Origin: Loktanella sp. S4079 | GTDB taxonomy: Bacteria > Pseudomonadota > Alphaproteobacteria > Rhodobacterales > Rhodobacteraceae | Length of the DNA: 64,000 nucleotides | Reading direction: 5' to 3' | NCBI RefSeq assembly: GCF_000967725.1 | Contig: NZ_JXYE01000002.1 | Location: 434,001-498,000 of the forward strand | Part shown: piece after piece, positions 37,255 through 47,219 of the stretch | Layout: the number at the start of each line of letters is the position of its first letter | Numbering within the stretch: the stretch's first letter is position 1 | Translations under genes and position numbers: made by a program | Notes under the pieces: generated by a model | What the model was told of the DNA's origin: nothing | The model's database searches: none | Seen by the model: the letters and a program-made list of their open reading frames with translations, nothing else

Positions 37255-38526
37255 ATGCTGCAGGTGTTTACTGGGTCATGGGCCTTGTTCGTTGGGATGT
37301 TTATGCTGATGGTTGGGAACGGCCTTCAGGGTACATTGCTCGGCCTGCGTGGCGACCAAGAGGGCTTTAGCACGCTTGCACTTTCGGTTGTGATGTCGGC
37401 GTATTTTGTCGGATTTTTGTTCTCGTCACGTTACACGCCTGAACTGATCCGACGTGTGGGTCATGTCCGCGTTTTTGCGGCACTTGGTTCGCTGATTTCC
37501 GCTGTGCTGATCTGCTATCCTATGTTGCTTGAACCTTGGGCTTGGACCATTGGGCGGGTGATCATCGGATTTTGTTTTTGCGGGGTATATATTACCGCAG
37601 AGAGCTGGCTAAACGACGCTTCAAGTAACGAAACACGCGGCAAGGCGTTGTCAGTCTACATGATTGTGCAGATGGCCGGGATCGTCTTTGCACAATGGAT
37701 TCTAAGCCGTGGTGACGTCTCTGGCTATACATTGTTTATCATTCCGTCGGTTTTAGTTTCACTCGCCTTCGCGCCGGTTCTGCTATCGGCGCGCCCCATG
37801 CCCGCATTTGAGGCGACCAAGCGAATGCGGGTCAAAGATTTGATCGGTGCGTCGCCATTGGCTAGTTTCGGGATGTTCATGCTCGGGGGCGTGTTTGCTG
37901 CCCAATTCGGCATGTCCGCGGTCTATGGTAACCGTGTGGGACTCAGCGTTGGGGAAATCTCATTCTTTGTCTCGGCGATCTATGTCGGGGCGTTGGTGTT
38001 GCAATATCCCATCGGTTGGTTTTCGGACCGCGTGGATCGCCGCTTTTTGATTATTGGCGTGGCACTTCTCGGGGGGCTGGGCTCTATGGCGGCCTATGTG
38101 ATCCCCGACAATTTTGGGGTGATTGTGTTTAGTGGTGCCATTGTCGGCGGCATGTCAAACCCGCTTTACGCGCTACTCTTGGCTTATGCGAATGACTACC
38201 TTGAAAAGGAAGACATGGCCGCTGCGTCCGGTGGTTTCCTATTCGTCAACGGGCTGGGGGCAATTGCTGGCCCACTGATTGTCGGGCGCATGATGGATGT
38301 CATGGGGAACAACGGATACTGGCTGTTCACTGCGGCATTGATGTTCGCGATTGGGTTTTACGGTCTTTACCGGATGACACAGCGGAGCCGTGGTGATCTT
38401 GATACCGAGGCGGTGCCATATATCCCTGTTTCTGCTGCTTCGACAGCTGTTGCTACAGAGGTCGCGTTGGAAGTGTTTATCGAAGCTGGCGAAGAAGAAG
38501 CCGAAGAGGATACATCTGTGTCCTGA
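37255..38526 (+). CDS. MFS transporter
   Basis: A 423-residue inner-membrane carrier with about twelve hydrophobic segments in two halves. The cytoplasmic loop motifs after TM2 (RYTPELIRRVGHVR) and TM8 (GWFSDRVDRRFLIIG) are those of the major facilitator superfamily. The layout resembles YcaD-type carriers of unknown substrate. The C-terminus is an unusual acidic tail (EAGEEEAEEDTSVS) beyond the last helix. AAGAAGGGG precedes the ATG. It lies 90 bp after queA and may be on the same transcript. Confidence 0.9.
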   Translation: MLQVFTGSWALFVGMFMLMVGNGLQGTLLGLRGDQEGFSTLALSVVMSAYFVGFLFSSRYTPELIRRVGHVRVFAALGSLISAVLICYPMLLEPWAWTIGRVIIGFCFCGVYITAESWLNDASSNETRGKALSVYMIVQMAGIVFAQWILSRGDVSGYTLFIIPSVLVSLAFAPVLLSARPMPAFEATKRMRVKDLIGASPLASFGMFMLGGVFAAQFGMSAVYGNRVGLSVGEISFFVSAIYVGALVLQYPIGWFSDRVDRRFLIIGVALLGGLGSMAAYVIPDNFGVIVFSGAIVGGMSNPLYALLLAYANDYLEKEDMAAASGGFLFVNGLGAIAGPLIVGRMMDVMGNNGYWLFTAALMFAIGFYGLYRMTQRSRGDLDTEAVPYIPVSAASTAVATEVALEVFIEAGEEEAEEDTSVS

Positions 38527-38623
38527 CGGCAAGTATATGCTGGTTTGTTCTTTGTGCGCTTGATCGAAACGCATATGTCTGCTTGGCTCCAAATAACCAA
38601 GTACATGGTTGAGGAGTTAGACA

Positions 38624-39202
38624 ATGGTATCCCCACAAGAGGTTCTGGCCTTTTGGCTGGACGAGTGCACGCCAGCAGATTGGTATAAGTCGGACCCAGA
38701 GTTCGATCATTCGATCCGTGAGCGTTTTTTGAGCACATGGACAGAGGCGCAAGAGGGGGCGTTTGGGCTTTGGCTGACATATCCAAATGGTACTTTGGCC
38801 TATATCATCCTTATGGATCAGTTTCCGCGTAACATGTTTCGCGATCATGCAGATGCATTTGCCAGCGATCGGGCCGCGTTGGCCGCTGCCAAAATGGCGA
38901 TCGAGCGCGGTTGGGACATGAAGGTCGATGAGCCAGCGCGTCAGTTTTTCTACCTGCCATTGATGCATTCAGAATGTTTAAGTGATCAAGATCGCGCGGT
39001 GAGGTTGTTTCATTCACAAATGCCGCAAACCGGTGCCGACAACATTGATCACGCCCGCGCTCATCGTGGAATTATCCGCGAGTTTGGCCGTTTTCCATAT
39101 AGAAACAGTGCCTTGGGTCGCGATACAACCGCGCTAGAGCAAGCATTCTTGGATGCGGGTGGCTATCGTACTGCCTATCAAGCACAGCTATCGGGCGAAT
39201 AA
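38624..39202 (+). CDS. DUF924 family protein
   Basis: A 192-residue soluble, helical protein of the DUF924 family. The family signature is visible: VLAFWLDECTPADWYKSDPEFD at the start, then LILMDQFPRNMFR-like YIILMDQFPRNMF, and FFYLPLMHSE. It resembles tetratricopeptide-like folds; no activity is established. GAGGAG before the ATG sets the start. It lies alone between the MFS gene and lpdA. Confidence 0.9.
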   Translation: MVSPQEVLAFWLDECTPADWYKSDPEFDHSIRERFLSTWTEAQEGAFGLWLTYPNGTLAYIILMDQFPRNMFRDHADAFASDRAALAAAKMAIERGWDMKVDEPARQFFYLPLMHSECLSDQDRAVRLFHSQMPQTGADNIDHARAHRGIIREFGRFPYRNSALGRDTTALEQAFLDAGGYRTAYQAQLSGE

Positions 39203-39261
39203 ATCTGACGTTTGCGTTCATCAAATGGCTGATATGCCTCAAGGTCTCTAGAGGTTCCTGA

Positions 39262-39289
39262 GAAATTAGTTTAGTATTCAACTAATTTC
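39262..39289. promoter_or_regulatory. Long perfect inverted repeat in the lpdA leader
   Basis: GAAATTAGTT (39262-39271) and AACTAATTTC (39280-39289) are exact reverse complements around an 8-base AT-rich spacer. The element ends 8 bases before the GGAGGA ribosome binding site of lpdA. It lacks a T-tract, so an operator for a dimeric repressor is more likely than a terminator. I cannot name the factor. Confidence 0.6.
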
Positions 39290-39308
39290 AGATTTGGAGG
39301 ATCAGCGC

Positions 39309-40703
39309 ATGGCCGCGAAGAACTTTGATATGATCGTAATCGGTGCGGGGCCGGGGGGCTATGTTGCAGCGATCCGTGGTGCTCAGCTTGGGTTAAATGT
39401 CGCTGTTGTGGAGCGTGAAAACCTCGGCGGTATCTGCCTGAATTGGGGATGTATCCCAACCAAAGCTTTGCTGCGCTCTTCAGAGGTTTTTCACCTGATG
39501 CACCGCGCCAAGGAGTTTGGCCTCTCGGCAGAGGGTATCGGCTATGATTTGGACGCAGTTGTGAAGCGCTCGCGCGGGGTTGCGAAGCAAATGGAAGGCG
39601 GTGTGAAGCACCTGCTGAAAAAGAACAAAGTTACCGTGATCATGGGAGAGGCGACGATCCCCGCGAAAGGGAAGGTCTCGGTCAAATCAGAGGCTGGTAC
39701 CGAGGAACTTACTGCAAAGAATATCGTGCTGGCGACCGGCGCACGTGCCCGTAACCTGCCCGGACTAGAGGCCGACGGAGAGCGCGTTTGGTCGTATCGT
39801 CATGCCTTGGTGCCTGCGCATCAGCCGAAAAAGCTGTTGGTGATTGGTTCGGGTGCGATTGGGATCGAATTTGCTAGCTTCTACAATACCTTGGGTGCCG
39901 ACACGACTGTTGTCGAAGTCATGGACCGCGTTCTGCCCGTCGAAGATGCTGAAATCAGCGCATTCGCGAAGAAGCAGTTCGAAAAGCAAGGCATGAAGAT
40001 CATGGAGAAATCTGTGGTGAAGCAACTTGATCGGGCCAAAGATAAGGTCACTGCCCATATTGAAACCGGTGGCAAGGTCGTCAAACAAGAATTCGATACC
40101 GTGATCAGCGCAGTCGGGATTGTCGGTAATGTCGAAGGTCTCGGCCTCGAGGCGCTCGGCGTTAAGATCGATCGCACTCATGTTGTTACTGATGAATTCT
40201 GCCGGACAGGTGTCGACGGGCTTTACGCTATTGGCGATATCGCTGGCGCGCCTTGGTTGGCGCACAAAGCATCGCACGAGGGTGTGATGGTCGCAGAGGT
40301 CATTGCGGGTAAACACGCGCACCCTGTCAAACCAGAAAGTATCGCAGGCTGCACATATTGCCACCCACAGGTCGCAAGCGTTGGCTACACCGAAGCCAAG
40401 GCCAAAGAGTTGGGCTATGACGTCAAAGTGGGCAAGTTCCCATTCATTGGGAATGGTAAGGCCGTCGCATTGGGTGAACCCGAGGGGCTGATCAAGACTG
40501 TCTTTGACGCGAAAACCGGCGAATTGCTGGGCGCGCATATGGTCGGTGCCGAAGTCACGGAACTGATCCAAGGCTATGTTGTTGGGCGTCAGCTAGAGAC
40601 AACCGAAGAAGATCTGATGAACACTGTCTTCCCGCATCCGACCCTGTCAGAGATGATGCACGAAAGTGTTCTGTCAGCATATGGTAAGGCGATCCATATC
40701 TAG
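39309..40703 (+). CDS. lpdA: Dihydrolipoyl dehydrogenase (E3)
   Basis: FAD-dependent E3 subunit of the 2-oxoacid dehydrogenase complexes, reoxidising dihydrolipoamide with NAD+. The 464-residue protein has the Rossmann GAGPGGYVAA start, the redox disulfide C43/C48 in NLGGICLNWGCIP, the NAD-binding GSGAIGIEFASF, and the C-terminal His/Glu pair in HPTLSEMMHE. GGAGGA before the ATG at 39309 fixes the start. It is not next to E1/E2 genes. A perfect inverted repeat and a strong terminator bracket it. Confidence 0.97.
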   Translation: MAAKNFDMIVIGAGPGGYVAAIRGAQLGLNVAVVERENLGGICLNWGCIPTKALLRSSEVFHLMHRAKEFGLSAEGIGYDLDAVVKRSRGVAKQMEGGVKHLLKKNKVTVIMGEATIPAKGKVSVKSEAGTEELTAKNIVLATGARARNLPGLEADGERVWSYRHALVPAHQPKKLLVIGSGAIGIEFASFYNTLGADTTVVEVMDRVLPVEDAEISAFAKKQFEKQGMKIMEKSVVKQLDRAKDKVTAHIETGGKVVKQEFDTVISAVGIVGNVEGLGLEALGVKIDRTHVVTDEFCRTGVDGLYAIGDIAGAPWLAHKASHEGVMVAEVIAGKHAHPVKPESIAGCTYCHPQVASVGYTEAKAKELGYDVKVGKFPFIGNGKAVALGEPEGLIKTVFDAKTGELLGAHMVGAEVTELIQGYVVGRQLETTEEDLMNTVFPHPTLSEMMHESVLSAYGKAIHI

Positions 40704-40729
40704 AAGCTATGCGCATCCTTTGCGTTTCG

Positions 40730-40756
40730 GGCAGCGGTTAATCCGCTGCCTTTTTT
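40730..40756 (+). terminator. Rho-independent terminator after lpdA
   Basis: GGCAGCGG (40730-40737) and CCGCTGCC (40743-40750) around TTAAT, followed by six T. Confidence 0.93.
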
Positions 40757-40932
40757 ATTGCGACACATTCTAAAGTTGATTCTGTGTTCGGTTGTCGATT
40801 TGTGTGTGTTACGTGCTGCACAATTACCGATTGTGTCATGATTGGTTGTTCAATCTGCTGGATTTGACGGCAAATGCGTTATTTTCCCCGTTAAATAGGT
40901 TGAAATGCCATATTTTTGATGACGCGCGACAT

Positions 40933-40956
40933 ATTATGAACATCATATTTCATAAT
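40933..40956. promoter_or_regulatory. Inverted repeat before the coiled-coil membrane gene
   Basis: ATTATGAA (40933-40940) and TTCATAAT (40949-40956) with an 8-base spacer, 28 bp upstream of the gene start. AT-rich, no T-tract; a candidate operator. The factor is unknown. Confidence 0.5.
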
Positions 40957-40983
40957 GTTTAACCTGTGTTTGGGAGGTTAAAG

Positions 40984-41739
40984 ATGAATGTGGTGTCCTT
41001 GCGTGTTTTCGCGCGTACGTTGAATATCGTCAGTATGTTGGTTGTTGCGGCTGTCGCTGCAGTGGTTGTGCTGTACACCTTTGCTTGTGCGTTAGGCTTT
41101 GCGCCGTGGCTGCAGTTAACTTTGAACTTTGGCGGTCAAGATTATGTTAATGCGGGACAGTTTGTGCAGATTTTCTCTGCAGTGGCGCTTGTTTTGTTCG
41201 CATCGTTTTTGCCCGCCGCCTGGCGGGTCACCACGCTTGAAGCGCATCACCGCCAGTTTCATCTAAAAATGGAGGATGTCGCGCAGGCTTATTACTATTG
41301 CCATGCCGCAGACCGCTCGGGTGTTTTTAAAATGAAGTCTGAATTTGATGCGGTTCGCGAGCGACTGGTCTATCTGCGCGATCATCCGGATCTTAGCATG
41401 CTCGAAGCGGATGTGTTGGAAATTGCCGCTCAGATGTCGCAGCAGGCCAAGGATTTGGCTGCGACCTATTCAGACGAAAAGGTCGGCCGGGCCAAGACTT
41501 TCCTGCGTCAGCGGCAACAAGAAGTCGCGCAGCAAAAAGAACGAATTTCTGATGCTGTGCAAGATTGCATCGAAATCGAACGATGGGTCGCTGAAATCGA
41601 CATGGACGAAAGCATGGTCGCCTCGCAGCTTGGTCAACTCGAAGAGCGCTTGATTGCCGCAACGCAAAAGCTTGGGCTGAACTTGGGTAGTGACGGTAGC
41701 AATGTCTATCCGATTAAGCCACGTACAGTCGCTGAATAG
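40984..41739 (+). CDS. Membrane protein with cytoplasmic coiled coil, function unknown
   Basis: A 251-residue protein I do not recognise by function. Two hydrophobic segments (about 14-36 and 58-80) precede a mostly helical, charged soluble part (about 85-235) with a strong coiled-coil look at 165-200 (KTFLRQRQQEVAQQKERI). Roseobacter relatives have been labelled DNA repair proteins from memory, with no support in this sequence; the next gene, uvrA, may be the source of that label. GGGAGG before the ATG at 40984 sets the start. A palindrome lies just upstream. Confidence 0.8.
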   Translation: MNVVSLRVFARTLNIVSMLVVAAVAAVVVLYTFACALGFAPWLQLTLNFGGQDYVNAGQFVQIFSAVALVLFASFLPAAWRVTTLEAHHRQFHLKMEDVAQAYYYCHAADRSGVFKMKSEFDAVRERLVYLRDHPDLSMLEADVLEIAAQMSQQAKDLAATYSDEKVGRAKTFLRQRQQEVAQQKERISDAVQDCIEIERWVAEIDMDESMVASQLGQLEERLIAATQKLGLNLGSDGSNVYPIKPRTVAE

Positions 41740-41784
41740 TAGCTAACGCAGCTTCAACTGGCAGCTTTGTGCTGGGAATGTGAT

Positions 41785-41799
41785 GTTCCTGTAACGTTC
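41785..41799. promoter_or_regulatory. LexA (SOS) box of uvrA
   Basis: GTTC-CTGTAAC-GTTC fits exactly the alphaproteobacterial LexA site GTTC-N7-GTTC and lies 67 bp upstream of uvrA, a standard SOS gene. Confidence 0.88.
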
Positions 41800-41865
41800 T
41801 CACTTTTTGGTTGGATAGTTTGCCGGTCTCCACTATTTGTTAAGTGAACTTCCCGTGGGGGCCTT

Positions 41866-44724
41866 ATGGCAGAGCTGAAGAATATCGAAGTACGCGGTGC
41901 GCGCGAACATAACCTAAAGAACATTGACGTAGATATTCCGCGCGACCAATTGGTCGTGATCACTGGGCTGTCTGGCTCGGGGAAATCGTCTTTGGCGTTT
42001 GACACGATCTACGCCGAAGGTCAGCGCCGCTATGTCGAAAGCCTTTCTGCATATGCGCGTCAGTTCCTTGATATGATGGAAAAGCCCGATGTTGATCACA
42101 TCAGTGGCCTGTCGCCAGCGATTTCAATCGAACAAAAGACTACGTCCAAGAACCCGCGTTCAACCGTCGGAACGATCACCGAGATTTACGACTACTTGCG
42201 TTTGCTCTTTGCGCGGGCAGGGACGCCGTTTAGCCCGGCAACGGGTCTACCGATCGAGGCACAGCAAGTCCAAGACATGGTGGATCGCGTGATGGCTCTC
42301 GAAGAGGGGACGCGCGGCTATCTGCTCGCTCCGATTATTCGGGATCGCAAGGGCGAATATCGCAAGGAATTCATTGAACTACGTAAGCAGGGTTTTCAAC
42401 GTGTCAAAGTTGATGGCGAGTTTTACGAACTGGACGAACCTCCGACGCTAGATAAGAAATACCGCCACAACATCGACGTTGTTGTGGATCGGATTGTCGT
42501 GCGCGATGGGATCGAAACCCGATTGGCTGATAGTTTTCGGACGGCGCTGGACCTCGCTGATGGGATCAGCGTTTTGGAAACCGCCCCCCGCGAAGGTGAG
42601 CCGGAGCGGATCACATTCTCAGAGAATTTTGCCTGCCCTGAATCGGGGTTCACTATCCCTGAAATCGAACCACGCCTGTTTTCGTTTAACGCGCCGTTTG
42701 GGGCTTGCCCGAGCTGTGATGGTCTGGGGGTTGAGCTGTTCTTTGACGCCGCCCTTTGTGTGCCTGACGTTACGCTTAAGGTTGCCGATGGCGCGATTGC
42801 GCCTTGGCGTAAGGGGAAATCCCCTTATTTCTTGCAAACCATTGAAGCGATCGCAAAGCACTATGGTTTCAACAAGAACGCCCGTTGGAAGGACCTAGAC
42901 CCCAAAGTACAGAACGTCTTTCTCTATGGTTCTGGGAAGGAAGAGATCAAATTCCGCTATGATGAGGGCGGGCGCGTCTATCAGGTCGAGCGTGTATTCG
43001 AAGGGGTCATCCCAAATATGGAACGCCGCTATCGCGAGACCGACAGCAATTGGATTCGTGAGGATTTTGAGCAGTACCAGAACAATCGTCCGTGTGGCAC
43101 CTGTGGCGGCTACCGCCTGCGACAAGAAGCGCTGGCCGTTAAAATCGGCGGACTGCACGCGGGGCAAGTGGTGCAGATGTCAATCAAAGAGGCATATGAT
43201 TGGTGTTTAGCTGTTCCAGATCAATTGACCGTACAAAAGAACGAAATTGCACGTGCGATTCTCAAGGAGATTCGCGAGCGTCTTGGGTTTCTCAATAACG
43301 TTGGCTTGGAATATCTGACGCTGGCGCGCAACTCGGGCACTTTGTCCGGTGGTGAAAGCCAGCGTATCCGGCTTGCCTCGCAGATCGGGTCCGGTTTGCA
43401 GGGGGTGCTGTATGTGCTGGATGAGCCATCGATTGGTTTGCATCAGCGGGATAATGACCGATTGTTGACGACCCTTAAAAACCTGCGCGATCAAGGGAAC
43501 ACGGTGATCGTTGTCGAACACGACGAAGAGGCTATTCGCGAGGCGGACTATGTCTTTGATATCGGTCCGGGGGCTGGCGTGCATGGCGGTCAAGTCGTGG
43601 CCAAAGGAACACCAGCCGAAATCATGGCGAATGAGGCCTCGATTACTGGTCAGTATCTGACGGGCACACGCGAAATCGCAATTCCGGCAAAGCGCCGCAA
43701 AGGCAATAAAAAGAAGCTGACCGTGGTCAAGGCGACGGGAAACAACCTGCAGAACGTGACCGTTGATTTTCCTCTGGGCAAGTTTTTGTGCGTTACGGGC
43801 GTGTCGGGGGGCGGTAAATCGACCCTGACCATCGAAACCTTGTTCAAGAATGCCTCGCAGAAGCTGAACGGATCGCGCCAAACGCCGGCGCCATGTGAAA
43901 CGATTAAGGGATTTGAACATCTCGACAAGGTGATCGACATCGATCAGCGCCCGATTGGTCGGACCCCGCGTTCTAACCCCGCGACCTACACGGGGGCCTT
44001 TACCCCCATTCGCGAATGGTTTGCCGGGATGCCAGAGGCCAAAGCGCGTGGTTACAAACCCGGTCGCTTCTCTTTCAATGTCAAAGGCGGACGTTGCGAG
44101 GCCTGTCAGGGCGATGGCGTGATCAAGATCGAAATGCACTTTTTGCCAGATGTCTATGTTACCTGCGAAACCTGCAAAGGGGCGAGATACAACCGCGAAA
44201 CCCTAGAAATCAAATTTAAGGGGAAATCCATCGCGGATGTTTTGGATATGACGGTGGAGGATGCGCAGGAATTCTTTAGCGCTGTCCCATCAATTCGGTC
44301 CAAAATGGATGCGCTGATGCGCGTCGGGCTGGGGTATATCAAGGTGGGCCAGCAGGCCACGACCCTGTCCGGAGGTGAGGCGCAGCGCGTAAAGCTATCT
44401 AAAGAGCTGGCGCGCCAGTCCACGGGACGCACGCTCTATATTCTTGATGAGCCGACAACAGGTCTGCATTTTGAGGATGTACGCAAGTTGCTTGAGGTGT
44501 TGCACGAATTGGTTGATCAGGGCAATTCGGTGGTTGTGATTGAACACAATCTCGATGTGATCAAAACCGCTGACCACATCATTGATATCGGCCCAGAGGG
44601 CGGCGATGGCGGCGGGCGCGTGGTTGCGTCCGGCACCCCGGAAAAGGTTGCCGAAGTAGCAGAAAGCCACACGGGCCGCTATCTGAAAGAGATGCTTGCG
44701 CAGGGGCGTGTCGCGGCGGAATGA
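41866..44724 (+). CDS. uvrA: Excinuclease ABC subunit A
   Basis: DNA-damage recognition ATPase of nucleotide excision repair, 952 residues. It has two ABC ATPase halves: Walker [15 protein letters not shown] and [13 protein letters not shown], and signature LSGGESQRI and LSGGEAQRV. Zinc fingers are visible at [14 protein letters not shown] and at [14 protein letters not shown]. The start is strongly supported by [17 protein letters not shown]. An SOS box lies upstream. It has no partner gene here; uvrB and uvrC are elsewhere. Confidence 0.98.
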   Translation: MAELKNIEVRGAREHNLKNIDVDIPRDQLVVITGLSGSGKSSLAFDTIYAEGQRRYVESLSAYARQFLDMMEKPDVDHISGLSPAISIEQKTTSKNPRSTVGTITEIYDYLRLLFARAGTPFSPATGLPIEAQQVQDMVDRVMALEEGTRGYLLAPIIRDRKGEYRKEFIELRKQGFQRVKVDGEFYELDEPPTLDKKYRHNIDVVVDRIVVRDGIETRLADSFRTALDLADGISVLETAPREGEPERITFSENFACPESGFTIPEIEPRLFSFNAPFGACPSCDGLGVELFFDAALCVPDVTLKVADGAIAPWRKGKSPYFLQTIEAIAKHYGFNKNARWKDLDPKVQNVFLYGSGKEEIKFRYDEGGRVYQVERVFEGVIPNMERRYRETDSNWIREDFEQYQNNRPCGTCGGYRLRQEALAVKIGGLHAGQVVQMSIKEAYDWCLAVPDQLTVQKNEIARAILKEIRERLGFLNNVGLEYLTLARNSGTLSGGESQRIRLASQIGSGLQGVLYVLDEPSIGLHQRDNDRLLTTLKNLRDQGNTVIVVEHDEEAIREADYVFDIGPGAGVHGGQVVAKGTPAEIMANEASITGQYLTGTREIAIPAKRRKGNKKKLTVVKATGNNLQNVTVDFPLGKFLCVTGVSGGGKSTLTIETLFKNASQKLNGSRQTPAPCETIKGFEHLDKVIDIDQRPIGRTPRSNPATYTGAFTPIREWFAGMPEAKARGYKPGRFSFNVKGGRCEACQGDGVIKIEMHFLPDVYVTCETCKGARYNRETLEIKFKGKSIADVLDMTVEDAQEFFSAVPSIRSKMDALMRVGLGYIKVGQQATTLSGGEAQRVKLSKELARQSTGRTLYILDEPTTGLHFEDVRKLLEVLHELVDQGNSVVVIEHNLDVIKTADHIIDIGPEGGDGGGRVVASGTPEKVAEVAESHTGRYLKEMLAQGRVAAE

Positions 44725-44728
44725 CGGA

Positions 44729-45598
44729 TTACGTGCTGCGAGTACGCTCTGCAAAGCGGGGCAGCATCGCTGAAAAATCTTTGCCGCGACCGTCTTCGTC
44801 TTGGACAAACTTTGCATAGAGATCACGCGCAGCTTTACCCATCGGCGTGTCAGCGTCTGCTGCCGTTGCCGCCATCTGTGAAAGGTTGAGATCCTTGAGC
44901 ATTAGCTCGGCTGCAAAGCCCGGTTTGTAGTTGTTGTCGGCGGGGCTTTGCGGGCCGATGCCGGGGGCGGGGCAATAGCTGTTCATAGACCAGCTTGACC
45001 CGCTTGAGGTGCTGACAACATCGAACATGGCTTTACGATCCAGCCCGAGTTTATCGGCCAGCGCAAATGCCTCGCAGGTCGCGATCATGGTCACGCCCAA
45101 GATCATGTTATTACATATTTTAGCTGCCTGACCGCTGCCGGACGGCCCGCAATGTACTGCCCGTTGTCCCATGATATCAAAGAGGGGGCTGACGGTGGCA
45201 AAGCTATCGCTGTCAGCGCCCACCATAAAGGTGAGCGTTCCGGCACTTGCCCCGCCTATTCCGCCAGAGACCGGTGCATCAATGGCACGAATGCCGTGGC
45301 CGCGCGCTGATTGGGCGACATCCTTGGCGCTATCCACATCGACGGTGGAGCAATCCAAATGGATCGCGCCAGATTTCATGGCTGGGTGAATTTCAGCGGT
45401 GACGTTTCGTAGAATTTCGCCGTTCGGCAGCATGGTTATGACAACGTCTGCATCATTTGCAGCCATCGTCGCGCTATGCGCGGCAGGGATACCGTCAGGG
45501 ATTCCAACTGGATCAAATCCAATCACCTCATGTAATTTGGCAAGATTTGTAGCCATGGGTGCCCCCATGTTTCCCAATCCAATAAAGCCAATTTTCAT
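44729..45598 (-). CDS. mmsB: 3-hydroxyisobutyrate dehydrogenase
   Basis: NAD-dependent beta-hydroxyacid dehydrogenase of valine catabolism, 289 residues. The Rossmann motif GFIGLGNMGAPMA starts the protein. The substrate motif DAPVSGGIGGASAGTL, the catalytic lysine in GSGQAAKICNNM and the C-terminal LMLKDLNLS fit the family. It follows mmsA on the same strand by about 30 bp, so the two steps from 3-hydroxyisobutyrate to propionyl-CoA are encoded together. Confidence 0.95.
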   Translation of the reverse strand: MKIGFIGLGNMGAPMATNLAKLHEVIGFDPVGIPDGIPAAHSATMAANDADVVITMLPNGEILRNVTAEIHPAMKSGAIHLDCSTVDVDSAKDVAQSARGHGIRAIDAPVSGGIGGASAGTLTFMVGADSDSFATVSPLFDIMGQRAVHCGPSGSGQAAKICNNMILGVTMIATCEAFALADKLGLDRKAMFDVVSTSSGSSWSMNSYCPAPGIGPQSPADNNYKPGFAAELMLKDLNLSQMAATAADADTPMGKAARDLYAKFVQDEDGRGKDFSAMLPRFAERTRST

Positions 45599-45630
45599 GT
45601 CCTGTCCTCCCTGACGTATCTTTGGTGGTT

Positions 45631-47130
45631 TTACTCCATCGGTTTGAAGTTAAACTCACCACCTTCTTTGATGCCAGAGGGCCAACGCGATGTGACGGTC
45701 TTGGTCCGGGTGTAGAATTTGAACGCATCTGGGCCATGTTGGTTTAGATCGCCAAAGGCAGATTTTTTCCAGCCGCCGAACGTGTGATAGGCGAGCGGCA
45801 CAGGGATCGGCACATTGATACCGACCATGCCGATGTTGATCCGGTTCGCAAAGTCGCGTGCGGCATCACCGTCACGGGTAAAGATCGCTGTGCCATTGCC
45901 GTATTCGTGATCCATGGCAAGGCCAATTGCCTCTTCGTAGGATTGCGCGCGAACGCACGACAACACCGGGCCAAAGATTTCTTTTTTGTAGATGTCCATG
46001 TCCGGCGTAACACGGTCGAACAGATGTGGACCGACAAAGAAACCGTCCTCGTAGCCTTGCAGGGCAAAGTCCCGGCCATCCACAACGAGCTCTGCACCTT
46101 GGGCAATACCAGTTTCAATCAGCCCAAGGATATTTTGCTTGGCTGCGGCTGTGACCACGGGGCCGTAGTCAACGTCATTGCCACCCGTGTAAGGTCCAAC
46201 CTTGAGCTTTTCGATCCGTGGAACCAGCTTTTCGATCAGGCGATCTGCGGTTTGTTCACCAACGGGCACAGCGACTGAGATCGCCATGCAACGTTCGCCC
46301 GCAGCCCCGTATCCTGCGCCAATGAGCGCGTCGGCCGCTTGATCCATATCGGCGTCAGGCATGATGATCATGTGGTTTTTGGCGCCGCCAAAGCATTGCA
46401 CGCGCTTACCGTTCGCACATCCACGACCATAGATATATTCAGCAATTGGCGTTGAGCCAACAAAGCCGACTGATTGGATCACTTCGTGATCAAGAATCGC
46501 GTCCACGGCCTCTTTGTCGCCGTTCACGACCTGCAAAATCCCTTTGGGAAGGCCTGCTTCTTCCATTAATTCGGCTAGCATCAATGGAACGGACGGGTCA
46601 CGTTCGGACGGTTTCAGGATGAACGCATTGCCACAGACGATCGCAGGGGCGAACATCCACATTGGGATCATGGCCGGAAAGTTGAACGGAGTGATGCCCG
46701 CCGTTACGCCCAGTGCTTGCTTCATGGAATACATGTCGATGCCAGGACCAGCCGAGTCGGTGAATTCACCCTTTAGCATCTGCGGGGCGCCGATGCAGTA
46801 TTCCACAACCTCAAGCCCGCGCTGCACATCGCCAGCGGCATCTGGTAGGGTCTTACCGTGTTCGCGTGAAAGAGCCTCGGCGAGTTTATCCATATCGCGG
46901 TTCAGCAGGCTGACGAATTTCATCATGACGCGCGCGCGTCGTTGCGGGTTAACCGCGGCCCATGCTGGCTGTGCCTTTGCCGCGCATTCGACGGCGTGGG
47001 CCAATTCATCCGCGCTTGCCAGTGGAACCTTTGCTTGCACTTCGCCTGTCGCGGGGTTGTAGACGTCGGTAAAGCGGCCTGACGTGCCTTTGACATGCGC
47101 GCCGTTGATATAATGGGTCAGTTCTTGCAT
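45631..47130 (-). CDS. mmsA: Methylmalonate-semialdehyde dehydrogenase (CoA-acylating)
   Basis: Converts methylmalonate semialdehyde to propionyl-CoA in valine and inositol catabolism. The 499-residue aldehyde dehydrogenase has the catalytic cysteine in AAGERCMAISVAV, GITPFNFPAMIPMWM and VGFVGSTPIAEYIY, all typical of MmsA. GGAGGATCCG before the ATG at 47130 sets the start; a longer frame to 47196 would enter the promoter region. mmsB is downstream and a LysR-type regulator is divergent, which is probably its controller. Confidence 0.96.
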   Translation of the reverse strand: MQELTHYINGAHVKGTSGRFTDVYNPATGEVQAKVPLASADELAHAVECAAKAQPAWAAVNPQRRARVMMKFVSLLNRDMDKLAEALSREHGKTLPDAAGDVQRGLEVVEYCIGAPQMLKGEFTDSAGPGIDMYSMKQALGVTAGITPFNFPAMIPMWMFAPAIVCGNAFILKPSERDPSVPLMLAELMEEAGLPKGILQVVNGDKEAVDAILDHEVIQSVGFVGSTPIAEYIYGRGCANGKRVQCFGGAKNHMIIMPDADMDQAADALIGAGYGAAGERCMAISVAVPVGEQTADRLIEKLVPRIEKLKVGPYTGGNDVDYGPVVTAAAKQNILGLIETGIAQGAELVVDGRDFALQGYEDGFFVGPHLFDRVTPDMDIYKKEIFGPVLSCVRAQSYEEAIGLAMDHEYGNGTAIFTRDGDAARDFANRINIGMVGINVPIPVPLAYHTFGGWKKSAFGDLNQHGPDAFKFYTRTKTVTSRWPSGIKEGGEFNFKPME

Positions 47131-47201
47131 CGGATCCTCCAATTGTTGGGGAACTATAGGCTTGCGTTTTTCGGTGTAAAAGAAGGAATATACCAAAACT
47201 A

Positions 47202-47211
47202 TTTTGCAAAA
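47202..47211. promoter_or_regulatory. Palindrome TTTTGCAAAA between mmsA and the LysR gene
   Basis: A perfect 10-bp palindrome within ATTTTGCAAAAAT, ending 9 bp before the LysR start. It sits where an autoregulating LysR protein would be expected to bind. Short and AT-rich, so it may be chance. Confidence 0.4.
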
Positions 47212-47219
47212 ATGTAGGT

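Noticed and set aside
39765-40571. A 268-codon minus-strand frame inside lpdA
   Set aside because: Antisense shadow; the His/Cys-rich look arises from lpdA codons.
43207-44139. A 310-codon minus-strand frame inside uvrA
   Set aside because: Antisense shadow of a conserved gene; no start signals or domain features.
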